A DNA stretch of 11,272 nt from Comamonas_F sp047606565 (GCA_047606565.1 JASGEH010000224.1:1-11272), one strand, 5' to 3'; shown: positions 1-7,872, numbered from the stretch's first letter. Translations and numbers: made by a program. Notes: generated from the sequence alone by a model not told the origin.

Positions 1-766
1 AGCCGGCCAGCCAGTCGGTGCGCGGCTGGGCGTAGAGCTGCTCGGGCGTGGCCCACTGCACCAGCCGACCCTGGTGCATCACCGCCACGTGGCCGGCCAG
101 CGCCATGGCCTCGCCCTGGTCGTGGGTAACGTAGATGAAGGTCGCGCCGGTGCGGCGGTGGAACGCGCGAAAGGCCGATTCCATGGACGCCCGCAAATGG
201 CGGTCCAGGTTGGCCAACGGTTCGTCGAGCAACACCACGCGCGGCTCAGCCACCAGGCAGCGCGCCAGAGCCACGCGCTGGCGCTGGCCGCCGCTGAGGT
301 CCTGCGGCGCGGCCTGGGCGCGGCCTTCCATCTGCACCAGCGCCAGCGCCTCGGTCACCCGGCGCGCGTATTCGGCACCACGCACGCCGCGCAGCTTGAG
401 CGGATAGCCGACGTTGTCGGCCACGCTCATGTGCGGCCACAGCGCGTACGACTGAAACACCATGCCCATGTGGCGCTGCTCGGGCGGCACCTGGGCGCTG
501 GCGTTGGCCAGCAGCCGGTCGTCGAGCCGGATCTCGCCGGCGTCCGGCGGCTCGAAGCCCGCGATCATGCGCAGCGTGGTGGTCTTGCCGCAGCCGCTGG
601 GGCCCAGCAGCGCCACGAAGGCGCCAGCCGGAATCTCCAGGTCGAGCGCCTGCACGGCAGCGTGGTCGCCATAGCGGCGGCTGACCCCGCGCAGGCTCAG
701 GCCCTGGGCGGCCGCCTGCGGGCCGGGGTTCGGATGCAGGTGGGGGGAGAGGTTCAATTGCGCCAT
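1..766 (-). CDS. ABC transporter ATP-binding protein, Fe3+/sugar-phosphate/AEP-type importer (3' end outside window)
   Basis: This is the cytoplasmic ATPase that powers the importer formed with the two genes upstream. Only the first 255 codons are in the window; family members run to about 340-370 residues, so the C-terminal regulatory domain is missing here. The nucleotide-binding domain is intact: Walker A GPSGCGKT (residues 55-62), Q-loop Gln105 in MVFQSYALWPH, signature LSGGQ (157-161), Walker B VVLLDE (177-182) and switch His215 in VTHD. The ATG at 766-764 overlaps the last 13 bases of the permease gene in another frame, which suggests translational coupling. The first 20 or so residues precede the usual domain start, so a later start is possible but no better one was seen. 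The domain family is near certain. The substrate cannot be read from this subunit. Confidence 0.95.
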   Translation of the reverse strand, partial: MAQLNLSPHLHPNPGPQAAAQGLSLRGVSRRYGDHAAVQALDLEIPAGAFVALLGPSGCGKTTTLRMIAGFEPPDAGEIRLDDRLLANASAQVPPEQRHMGMVFQSYALWPHMSVADNVGYPLKLRGVRGAEYARRVTEALALVQMEGRAQAAPQDLSGGQRQRVALARCLVAEPRVVLLDEPLANLDRHLRASMESAFRAFHRRTGATFIYVTHDQGEAMALAGHVAVMHQGRLVQWATPEQLYAQPRTDWLAG

Positions 767-2493
767 GGAATCACGCCATGCGGCAGGCGGCGGCCCAGCC
801 AGCTCATGGCGCCCATGAGCCCGGCCACGCCTGCCACGATCACCACGGCGATGGCCGCGGCCAGCACGTTGTCGCCGCTTTCGTGGTAATTGAAGATCAG
901 CACGCCCAGCGTCTCGTTGCCGGCGCTCCACAGCAGCGCCGAGACCGTCAGCTCGTTGACGGCGGTCAGGAAGACCAGCAACCCGCCCGCGAAGGCCGAC
1001 GGCGCCAGCAGCGGCAGCAGCACGTCGCGCAGGCGCCGCCAGACCGGGGCGCCGGCCAGTTGCGCCGCCTCTTCCAGCGCGGAATCGAGCTGCTGCAGGC
1101 CGGCTTGCACCGGCTTGAGCGCGACCACCATGAAGCGCGCCAGATAGGCCACGAAGATGATGCCCAGCGTGCCGTAGAGACTGACGCGCAGCAGCGGGAG
1201 AGGCGGCGCCAGCAGCAGGATGCAGGCCACCGCCAGCACCGTCCCCGGCAGGGCATAAGGAATCTCCAGGCTGGCATTGACCACGCCGGCCCAACGGCGC
1301 GCGGTGTTGCCGGTGCAGCGCGCCATGAACCACGCCAGCGGCAGCGCCAGCGCCGTCAGCACGGCGGCGGCCAGCCCGGCCAGCAGCAGGCTGTTGCCGG
1401 CAGCGCGCCAGGTCACGCCCTGGCGGCTCAGCATTTCCACATAGGCCTGCAGCGTAAACGAGCGCACCGACAGCGGCACGCCCATGGCCGGCACCAGCGA
1501 ACTGGCCAGCAGCGCCGTCAGCGGCGCCACCAGCACGAAGGCCAGCAGCAGCCCCATGAGCGCCTGCACCAGCCCGCGCCAGCGCCCCAGCGAGAAGGCG
1601 GCCAGGCCGCCGGGCATGCCGACCAGCCGGTAGCGCGCCCGCGCCTGCAGCCGCATCTGCAACCCCACGCCGGCCAGCGCCAGCACGCCGACCAGCATCG
1701 ACAGCGCCGACACCTGCGGCAGCAGGCTCGGGCCGAAGCTGGCCATCTTCTGGTAGATCAGCGTCGGCAGCGTGTAGTAGCCCACCGGGATGCCCAGCAT
1801 GGCCGCGATGCCGAAATTGCCCAGCGCCGACACGAAGGCCATCGCCGCGCCGGCCACCAGCCCGGGTCGCGCCAGCGGCAGGACCACGTCGCGCAGCACG
1901 CGGGCGGGCGAGGCGCCGGCCAGCCGCGCGGCCTCGCACAGCCCGGCCGGCAGCGCCAGCAGACCGGCGCGCAGGGCCAGGAAGACCAGCGGCGCATGCT
2001 GCACGCCCAGCAACAGCGCGATGCCCGCGGGTGAATACAGCGGCTGCGGGCTGCCCAGGTCCGGCGCCAGCCCGACCGACTGCAGCAGCGTGCTCGACGG
2101 CCCGAACAATTGCAGCCAGGCCAGCGCCGTGACCTGCGGCGGAATCATCATGGGCAGCATGAAGGCAAACACCCAGCCGTTCTTGCCGGGCAGGTCGGTC
2201 AGGCTCACGGCCAGCGCGAAGAAGGCGCCGAAGGCCACGGCGACGAGCGTGCCCCACAGGCCCACGTTGAGGGTATTGAGCGTGGCGTACCAGGTCAGCG
2301 GATCGGCCATGACGCGCGCCAGCGGCGACGCCGCGCCGAGCCGCCAGCCGGCCAGCGCCTCCCACAGCAGCCGCAAGCTGGGCAACAGGCCCAGCAGCGC
2401 GACCGCGCCCAGCAGCCCGATGAAGGGCCAGAAGGCGCGCCGCGCGGCGGCGGCGCCGGGCAAGGCCTGCGGCGCCAGGCTCACGCCACCCAC
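754..2493 (-). CDS. ABC transporter permease, fused two-domain FbpB/AfuB type
   Basis: This inner-membrane channel subunit is 579 residues long and carries two homologous MetI-like permease halves in one chain, as in FbpB, AfuB and ThiP, so one copy can replace a permease dimer. Hydrophobic segments fill about residues 22-290 and 308-565. Each half has the cytoplasmic EAA loop that contacts the ATPase: EAARLAGASPARVLRDVVLP (187-206) and EEAAQLAGAPVWRRLRDVLLP (474-494). The chosen start is GTG at 2493, four bases after the binding-protein stop. A second in-frame GTG at 2484 is almost as good, and neither has a strong ribosome binding site. The longer upstream reading to ATG 2718 lies wholly inside the binding-protein gene and is rejected. 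The gene sits between binding protein and ATPase in the usual importer order. Confidence 0.94.
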   Translation of the reverse strand: MGGVSLAPQALPGAAAARRAFWPFIGLLGAVALLGLLPSLRLLWEALAGWRLGAASPLARVMADPLTWYATLNTLNVGLWGTLVAVAFGAFFALAVSLTDLPGKNGWVFAFMLPMMIPPQVTALAWLQLFGPSSTLLQSVGLAPDLGSPQPLYSPAGIALLLGVQHAPLVFLALRAGLLALPAGLCEAARLAGASPARVLRDVVLPLARPGLVAGAAMAFVSALGNFGIAAMLGIPVGYYTLPTLIYQKMASFGPSLLPQVSALSMLVGVLALAGVGLQMRLQARARYRLVGMPGGLAAFSLGRWRGLVQALMGLLLAFVLVAPLTALLASSLVPAMGVPLSVRSFTLQAYVEMLSRQGVTWRAAGNSLLLAGLAAAVLTALALPLAWFMARCTGNTARRWAGVVNASLEIPYALPGTVLAVACILLLAPPLPLLRVSLYGTLGIIFVAYLARFMVVALKPVQAGLQQLDSALEEAAQLAGAPVWRRLRDVLLPLLAPSAFAGGLLVFLTAVNELTVSALLWSAGNETLGVLIFNYHESGDNVLAAAIAVVIVAGVAGLMGAMSWLGRRLPHGVIPWRN

Positions 2494-2497
2494 GCGC

Positions 2498-3490
2498 TCA
2501 CCGGGCGCCGAACAGCGCACTGAAGCGCTGCTTGTCGGCTTCGGCGTCGCGCAGCGCCTGGTCGGCATCGAACGCCATGCGCTTGATCTGCGCGCGCGGC
2601 GGAAAGCCCTCGGGCATGGGCAGGCCCTCCAGGGCGGGCACGTAGCCCTGCTGGACGACCAGTTCCTGGCCGGCCCGCGAGAGCAGGAAATCGACGAACA
2701 GGCGCGCCGCCTCGACATGCCGGGCCGACTTCAGGATGGCCACCGGCTCGGTCACCAGGCTCACGCCCTCGGTCGGGAACACGAACTCGACCGGCGCGCC
2801 CTTGGCCTTCTCGCGGATCGCCATGTAGTCGACCAGCACGCCATAGGGCTTGGTGCCGCTGGCCACCGCCGTCAGCACCGCGCCGTTGCCGCCCTGCGCG
2901 GCGGCGCCGTTGGCCTGGAGCTGCTCGTAGTAGCGCCAGCCCAGCGCGGCGTCGCCCGTGAGCGTGGCCAGGTGGATCAGTGCGGCGCCCGAGTACAGCG
3001 GGCTGGGCATGCTGACCTGGCCCTTGAGCTCGGGCCGGGCCAGGTCCTGCCAGCTGCGCGGCTTGAAGGCCGCGCGCGTGTTGTAGGCGATGCCCGTGGT
3101 AATCAGCTTGGTGCCGTAGTAATAGCCCTGTGGATCGTGGAGCGCGGCGTCGTAGCCCTGGCGGTTGGGGCTGAGGTAGGGTTGCAGCAGGCCGCGCGCC
3201 TTGAGCGAAGCCATGGTCACGCTGTCGGCGATCAGCAGCACGTCGGGCTTGGCGGCGCCGGCCTGGCGTTCGGCCTCCAGCCGGGTCATGAGCTGCGTGG
3301 TGCCGTCGCGCACCCACGCGACCTTGATGTCGGGATGCACCTTGTTGAAGGCATCCACGGTGGACTGCGCGTCGGCATTGGGCTGGCTGGTGTAGAGCAC
3401 CAGGTCCTGCGCCTGGGCCGACAGGCCCGCGAGCAACAGGGCCAGGCCAGCGGCAGCACGGCGGGCGCGCGACGAAAAGGCGGAATGCAT
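2498..3490 (-). CDS. periplasmic substrate-binding protein of an FbpA/AfuA-like ABC importer
   Basis: This exported binding protein of 330 residues captures the substrate for the permease/ATPase encoded just downstream. It has a signal peptide with Arg-rich start (residues 8-11), hydrophobic core (12-23) and a likely cleavage after AQA27. The mature protein of about 303 residues begins DLVLYTSQP, the typical opening of the iron-type extracellular solute-binding family. The start at 3490 is preferred over the in-frame ATG at 3517 because it has GGAG eight bases upstream and gives a clean signal peptide. Aligned by eye from memory with Haemophilus FbpA, the iron ligands His9, Glu57, Tyr195 and Tyr196 correspond to Pro37, Ala88, Tyr222 and Met223 here. 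A non-iron ligand such as a sugar phosphate or phosphonate is therefore as likely as ferric iron. The family is sure, the substrate is not. Confidence 0.93.
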   Translation of the reverse strand: MHSAFSSRARRAAAGLALLLAGLSAQAQDLVLYTSQPNADAQSTVDAFNKVHPDIKVAWVRDGTTQLMTRLEAERQAGAAKPDVLLIADSVTMASLKARGLLQPYLSPNRQGYDAALHDPQGYYYGTKLITTGIAYNTRAAFKPRSWQDLARPELKGQVSMPSPLYSGAALIHLATLTGDAALGWRYYEQLQANGAAAQGGNGAVLTAVASGTKPYGVLVDYMAIREKAKGAPVEFVFPTEGVSLVTEPVAILKSARHVEAARLFVDFLLSRAGQELVVQQGYVPALEGLPMPEGFPPRAQIKRMAFDADQALRDAEADKQRFSALFGAR

Positions 3491-3498
3491 GGCAAAAA

Positions 3499-3502
3499 CT
3501 CC
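3499..3502 (-). promoter_or_regulatory. ribosome binding site that fixes the binding-protein start
   Basis: GGAG on the minus strand lies eight bases before ATG 3490. It favours this start over the in-frame ATG 27 bases further upstream, which would put extra residues before the signal peptide. Confidence 0.75.
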
Positions 3503-3586
3503 AATCGCCCACCCCACACGGGGCCAGCGGCCGCCAGCGTAGGCAGACCGCGTGACAGTCTGATGACGCCCGCCGCGCAGGCCACA

Positions 3587-4414
3587 TCAGGCCGCCGGCC
3601 GCACGCTGATGTCGGCGCTGGTGACGTGGACCGGCTCGGGCTCGCCAGCCACCTGGACCCGCAGGCCACCGTCGTCGCCCACGCCCAGGGCCACGCCGTG
3701 GCGGCCGTCCGACAGGTTCACCGCGCGGCCGCGCAGCAGGTCGAGCGCCGCGAAGTCGTCGCGGAAGGCGGCGAAGCCCTCGGCCTCGAAGCGCTGCAGC
3801 GCCGCCGCCAGCGCCGGCGCCATGCGACCCAGCACGGCCGGGGCATCGATGTCCGGCAGTAACTCGCGCGCGCAGGCCGGCGGCGTCGCCAGGCCGTCGG
3901 CGGCGCGCGGCAGCACGTTGATGCCGATGCCGATCACCGCGTAGCGCGCGGCGCCCGGCCCCTGCGGCCCGGGCAGGCCGGCGGTCTCGATCAGGATGCC
4001 GGCGAGCTTGCGGCCATCGACCCACAGGTCGTTGGGCCACTTGATGCGGATGGCCGGGTGCAGCGCCCGCGCCACGGCCACGCCGACGGCCAGCGACAGG
4101 CCGGACCAGTCGGCCAGCCGCAGCGACAGGCCCAGCGAGAAGGCCAGCGCATCGCCCGCGCGCACGTCGCGCTGGCTTTGCCAGGGCTTGCCCTGGCGGC
4201 CACGCCCGGCGGTCTGGTGCTCGGCCACCAGCAGGGTCGGCTCGGTGCGCCCGGCGCGCGCGCGGCGCAGCAGCTCGCTGTTGCTGGAATCGATCTCGGG
4301 CAGGATCTCGACCGAGAAGTCGGGCCAGGCGGGCGCGACAGCCTGCCAGATGTCCTCGGCCGGCCAGCGCAGGTGCAGGCCCTGGGCGGGAAGACGGCCC
4401 GGCGCGGCGCTCAT
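3587..4414 (-). CDS. birA: biotin--[acetyl-CoA-carboxylase] ligase, monofunctional
   Basis: This cytoplasmic enzyme activates biotin with ATP and attaches it to the acceptor lysine of biotin carboxyl carrier protein, enabling acetyl-CoA carboxylase and fatty-acid synthesis. The 275-residue protein has the biotin/adenylate loop GRGRQG (70-75), the catalytic KWPNDL motif (125-130), KLAGILIE (136-143) and GIGINV (162-167), followed by a C-terminal SH3-like domain (about 226-270). There is no N-terminal helix-turn-helix, so it should be a class I ligase without the repressor role of Escherichia coli BirA. The start at 4414 has GAGGAA six bases upstream and overlaps the SET-gene stop as ATGA, which points to coupled translation. 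The longer upstream reading to 4642 is an out-of-frame shadow inside the SET gene. Confidence 0.96.
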   Translation of the reverse strand: MSAAPGRLPAQGLHLRWPAEDIWQAVAPAWPDFSVEILPEIDSSNSELLRRARAGRTEPTLLVAEHQTAGRGRQGKPWQSQRDVRAGDALAFSLGLSLRLADWSGLSLAVGVAVARALHPAIRIKWPNDLWVDGRKLAGILIETAGLPGPQGPGAARYAVIGIGINVLPRAADGLATPPACARELLPDIDAPAVLGRMAPALAAALQRFEAEGFAAFRDDFAALDLLRGRAVNLSDGRHGVALGVGDDGGLRVQVAGEPEPVHVTSADISVRPAA

Positions 4415-4938
4415 GCGTACTTCCTCATCCACGCCGGCAGGCCGCGCTTGGGCGCCAGCAGCGTGCCCCGGCACAGCGCGGTACGGCACCAGCACGGGTA
4501 TTCGGCCTTCAGCCGGGGCGTGTAGCGCTCGTCGACGACCAGGCCGTAGTCGTAACTCAGTTCCTCGCCGGCGGCGATGTCGCGCAGCGCGCGGATGAAG
4601 ACCCGGCCGTCCTCCTCGTCGGCGATGCAGTTGGGGTCGCACGAGTGGTTGATCCAGCGCGCCGAGTTGCCGCCATGGGTGGCGTCAATGACCGAGCCGT
4701 CGTCCAGGCTGAAATAGAAGGTGTGGTTGGGGTCGGCCGGATCGTGCGGGTGGCGGTCCTGCGCTTCCTGCCAGCTGATGCGCTCGCCCACGTACTCGAC
4801 CAGCGTCTGGCCGGCGGCGATGTCGCGCCGCGCGAACACGCCGCGCCCGTGCACGCCCGAGCGCCGCACCTGGATGCGCCGGGCATCGGCGCGGCGGGCG
4901 GGGCGCGCCGGGGGCGCTGGATCGGCCTTTTCGGGCAT
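4411..4938 (-). CDS. SET-domain protein-lysine methyltransferase with post-SET zinc motif
   Basis: This is a predicted S-adenosylmethionine-dependent protein lysine methyltransferase of 175 residues, almost all of it SET domain. Visible motifs are GVHGRGVFA (28-36), the AdoMet and pseudoknot motif NHSCDPN (97-103), and EELSYDYG (125-132) with the catalytic-type Tyr. A post-SET CxCx4C (Cys149, 151, 156), together with Cys100 of NHSC, would make the four-cysteine zinc site seen in eukaryotic histone methyltransferases. A basic Pro/Arg/Ala-rich stretch occupies residues 4-22. The start at 4938 was chosen because residues upstream of it lose SET similarity and read through the intergenic region; its ribosome binding site is weak (AGAG). 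It heads the leftward gene set, overlaps birA by 4 bp and is divergent from topB. Its substrate is unknown. Confidence 0.92.
   Translation of the reverse strand: MPEKADPAPPARPARRADARRIQVRRSGVHGRGVFARRDIAAGQTLVEYVGERISWQEAQDRHPHDPADPNHTFYFSLDDGSVIDATHGGNSARWINHSCDPNCIADEEDGRVFIRALRDIAAGEELSYDYGLVVDERYTPRLKAEYPCWCRTALCRGTLLAPKRGLPAWMRKYA
4421..4426 (-). promoter_or_regulatory. ribosome binding site of birA inside the SET gene
   Basis: GAGGAA on the minus strand lies six bases before the birA ATG and within the last codons of the SET gene. It decides the birA start and supports coupled translation across the ATGA overlap. Confidence 0.75.
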
Positions 4939-4965
4939 GGCGGAAAAACTCTGGTAAGTTGATAG

Positions 4966-4991
4966 GTGCACGCATGTGCGCACGTGCACAC
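4966..4991. other. 26-bp alternating purine-pyrimidine tract in the SET/topB divergent promoter region
   Basis: Every base from 4966 to 4991 alternates purine and pyrimidine, built mostly of GC, GT and CA steps. It contains the self-complementary hexamer GTGCAC twice (4966-4971 and 4984-4989) and the palindrome GTGCGCAC (4976-4983). Such tracts are the classical type able to adopt left-handed Z-DNA under negative supercoiling. The tract lies in the 256-bp gap between the SET gene and topB, just upstream of the SET start and probably inside its leader. The sequence pattern is certain; any regulatory role is inferred. Confidence 0.7.
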
Positions 4992-5025
4992 CCATGCGGG
5001 GGCGCGCGAGCGTACGCGAGGGCAC

Positions 5026-5031
5026 ATTGTA
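5026..5031 (-). promoter_or_regulatory. possible -10 element for the SET-birA genes
   Basis: The minus strand reads TACAAT, five of six bases of the sigma-70 -10 consensus, in a GC-rich region and about 90 bases before the SET start. No recognisable -35 box stands at the right distance, so this is a weak call. No convincing promoter was found for topB in the same gap. Confidence 0.3.
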
Positions 5032-5194
5032 GGAGCGCGGCGCGGCACCCACGCGCAGCGCCCCGCAAAGGCCCGAACCGGGCGGCCCACCCTGCCGCGC
5101 GGCGGGCCCAGCGCCCGAACCCGCTTCAGAAAACGAACACATTGCCCCGCCGGACCGCCAGAACCGGCGGGCCACCCAAGTTGGAAGACGACTC

Positions 5195-7855
5195 ATGAGC
5201 AAACGCCTGGTCATCGCAGAAAAGCCCTCGGTCGCGCAGGACATCGTGCGCGCCCTGACCCCCATCGCCGGCAAGTTCGACAAGCACGACGACTATTTCG
5301 AGAGCGAGCACTATGTGGTCACCAGTGCCGTCGGCCACCTGGTGGAAATCCAGGCGCCCGAGGAATACGACGTCAAGCGCGGCAAATGGAGCTTCGCCAA
5401 CCTGCCGGTGATCCCGCCGCACTTCGACCTCAAGCCGGTCGACAAGACCAAGAGCCGCCTGTCGGCCGTGGTCCGGCAGGCCAAGCGCAAGGATGTGAGC
5501 GAACTCATCAACGCCTGCGACGCGGGCCGCGAGGGCGAGCTGATCTTCCGCCTGATCGAGCAGTACGCCGGCGGCAAGAAGCCGCTGGGCAAGCCGGTCA
5601 AGCGCCTGTGGCTGCAGTCGATGACGCCGCAGGCCATCCGCGAGGGCTTCGAGCGCCTGCGCAGCGAAGAACAGATGCAGGGCCTGGCCGACGCCGCCCG
5701 CAGCCGCTCCGAGGCCGACTGGCTGGTCGGCATCAACGGCACCCGCGCCATGACCGCCTTCAACTCGCGCGACGGCGGCTTCTTCCTGACCACCGTGGGC
5801 CGCGTGCAGACGCCAACGCTGGCGGTGGTGGTCGAGCGCGAGGAAAAAATCCGCGCCTTCGTCAGCCGCGACTACTGGGAAGTGCACGCCAGCTTCGCCG
5901 TCGAGGCCGGTGCCTATGCCGGCAAGTGGTTCGACCCGCAGTGGAAGAAGAACCCCGATGACGCCGAGTTGAAGGCCGATCGCGTCTGGACGGCGCAGGA
6001 CGCCCAGCGCATTGCCGACGCCGTGCGCGGCCGCCCGGCCATCGTCACCGAGGAAAGCAAGCCCGCCAGCCAGGCCTCGCCTGGCCTGTTCGACCTGACC
6101 TCGCTGCAGCGCGAGGCCAACGGGCGCTTCGGCTTCTCGGCCAAGACCACGCTGGCGCTGGCGCAAAGCCTGTACGAAAAGCACAAGGCCCTGACCTACC
6201 CCCGGACCGACTCGCGCCACCTGCCCGAGGACTACCTGGGCGTGGCGAAACAGACCCTGGACATGCTGACCGCCAGCGAGCAGCGCCACCTCGCGCCACA
6301 TGCCCGCCTGGCGCTGGAACAAAATTACGTCAAACCCACCAAGAAGGTGTTCGACAACAGCAAGGTCAGCGATCACTTCGCCATCATCCCCACGCTGCAG
6401 GCCCCGGGCGCGCTGTCGGAAGCCGAGCAGAAACTCTACGACCTGGTGGTGCGCCGCTTCCTGGCCGCCTTCTTCCCGGCCGCCGAGTTTCGCGTCACCA
6501 CCCGCATCAGCCGCGTCGACAACCACCACTTCAAGAGCGAAGGCAAGGTCCTGGTCAAGGCCGGCTGGCTGGCCATCTACGGCAAGGAAGCCCAGTCCGA
6601 GGACGAAGCCGCCGACAAGGAAGGCACTTCCGGCAAGACCCTGGTGGCGGTGCGCGACGGCGAACAGGCCCTGACCGAGGAGGCCCAGCCCAAGGCACTC
6701 AAGACCAAGCCGCCCGCGCGCTACTCCGAAGCCACGCTGCTGGGCGCCATGGAAGGCGCCGGCAAGCTGGTCGACGACGACGAACTGCGCGAGGCCATGC
6801 AGGAAAAAGGCCTGGGCACCCCGGCCACGCGCGCCTCCATCATCGAAGGCCTGATCGCCGAGAAATACATGCTGCGCGAAGGCCGCGAGCTGATCCCCAC
6901 GGCCAAGGCCTTCCAGCTCATGACGCTGCTGCGCGGCCTGGGCGTGCAGGAACTCTCCAAGCCCGAGCTGACCGGCGACTGGGAATACCAGCTCGCCCAG
7001 ATCGAGCGCGGCCAGCTCAGCCGCGAGGCCTTCATGCGCGGCATCGCGCAGATGACCGAGCACATCGTCAAAAAGGCCAAGGAATACGACCGCGACACCA
7101 TTCCCGGCAACTACGCCACCCTGGCCGCGCCCTGCCCGACCTGCGGCGGCGTGGTCAAGGAAAACTACCGGCGCTACGCCTGTTGCGGCGCCGACGGCAA
7201 GGGCGCCGGCTGCGGCTTCTCGTTCTCCAAGATCCCGGGCGGGCGCACCTTCGAGGCCGCCGAGGCCGAGCAATTCCTGCGCGACAAGCGCATCGGCCCG
7301 CTCGAAGGCTTCCGCTCCAAGGCCGGCTGGCCCTTCACCGCCGAGATGGCGCTGGTGTTCGACGAGGAGATCAAGAACTGGAAGCTCGAATTCGACTTCG
7401 GCGACGACAAGAAGGACGCCGAGGAAACCGGCGAACTGGCCGACTTCAGCGGCCAGGAAGCCCTGGGCAAGTCACCTGCCGACGACGGCCAGGTCTACGA
7501 ATGGGGCAGCAACTACGTGAGCGAGCGCGCCGTGCCCACCGTGCAGCACCCCACGCCCACCAGCAGCTTCAAGGTCGCCAAGATCATCCTGCAGCAGCCC
7601 ATCGAGCGCGAGCAGATGGCCAAGCTGCTGGCCACCGGCAAGACCGACCTGCTCGACAAGTTCATCTCCAACAAGACCCGGCGTGCCTTCAAGGCCTTCC
7701 TGGTATGGGACGCGACGGCCGGCAAGGTCGGCTTCGAGTTCGAGCCCCGCGCTTCGAAATTCCCGCCCCGCAAGACCGCGGCCGCGAGCAAGTCCACCAC
7801 CGCCACCAAGACCGCCGCGCGCAAGACACCCGCGCGCAAGAAGACCTCGTCCTGA
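5195..7855 (+). CDS. topB: DNA topoisomerase III (type IA) with extended C-terminal domain
   Basis: This type IA topoisomerase cuts one DNA strand through a 5'-phosphotyrosine and passes another, serving in decatenation and resolution of recombination intermediates. The TOPRIM domain (residues 1-140) has Glu9 in AEKPSVA and the metal-binding DAGREGE (109-115). The catalytic tyrosine is Tyr335 in ALTYPRTDS. GTPATRASIIEGL (541-553) is a further family hallmark. A cysteine cluster (647, 650, 663, 664, 673) looks like a zinc ribbon, followed by topoisomerase C-terminal repeat material (about 680-850) and a Lys/Ala/Thr-rich tail (861-886) holding ARKT and ARKK. At 886 residues it is much longer than the 653 of E. 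coli TopB, as in related high-GC betaproteobacteria. The start has GGAAGA six bases upstream. It stands alone, divergent from the SET gene. Confidence 0.97.
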   Translation: MSKRLVIAEKPSVAQDIVRALTPIAGKFDKHDDYFESEHYVVTSAVGHLVEIQAPEEYDVKRGKWSFANLPVIPPHFDLKPVDKTKSRLSAVVRQAKRKDVSELINACDAGREGELIFRLIEQYAGGKKPLGKPVKRLWLQSMTPQAIREGFERLRSEEQMQGLADAARSRSEADWLVGINGTRAMTAFNSRDGGFFLTTVGRVQTPTLAVVVEREEKIRAFVSRDYWEVHASFAVEAGAYAGKWFDPQWKKNPDDAELKADRVWTAQDAQRIADAVRGRPAIVTEESKPASQASPGLFDLTSLQREANGRFGFSAKTTLALAQSLYEKHKALTYPRTDSRHLPEDYLGVAKQTLDMLTASEQRHLAPHARLALEQNYVKPTKKVFDNSKVSDHFAIIPTLQAPGALSEAEQKLYDLVVRRFLAAFFPAAEFRVTTRISRVDNHHFKSEGKVLVKAGWLAIYGKEAQSEDEAADKEGTSGKTLVAVRDGEQALTEEAQPKALKTKPPARYSEATLLGAMEGAGKLVDDDELREAMQEKGLGTPATRASIIEGLIAEKYMLREGRELIPTAKAFQLMTLLRGLGVQELSKPELTGDWEYQLAQIERGQLSREAFMRGIAQMTEHIVKKAKEYDRDTIPGNYATLAAPCPTCGGVVKENYRRYACCGADGKGAGCGFSFSKIPGGRTFEAAEAEQFLRDKRIGPLEGFRSKAGWPFTAEMALVFDEEIKNWKLEFDFGDDKKDAEETGELADFSGQEALGKSPADDGQVYEWGSNYVSERAVPTVQHPTPTSSFKVAKIILQQPIEREQMAKLLATGKTDLLDKFISNKTRRAFKAFLVWDATAGKVGFEFEPRASKFPPRKTAAASKSTTATKTAARKTPARKKTSS

Positions 7856-7872
7856 GCACCTGTTCAGAACAG

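Noticed and set aside
2494..2718. Longer permease start at ATG 2718
   Set aside because: It would overlap the binding-protein gene by over 200 bases and adds Arg/Ser/Cys-rich residues that are an out-of-frame shadow of that gene.
1790..3862. 690-residue open frame on the plus strand opposite permease, binding protein and birA
   Set aside because: It crosses three real gene boundaries, and its low-complexity Arg/Ala/Gln/His content marks it as antisense shadow.
5126..7273. 715-residue open frame on the minus strand opposite topB
   Set aside because: It lies opposite an unmistakable topoisomerase frame. Its composition (Ala/Gly/Leu/His/Gln-rich, low complexity) is typical of antisense reading of GC-rich codons, and no domain is recognisable.
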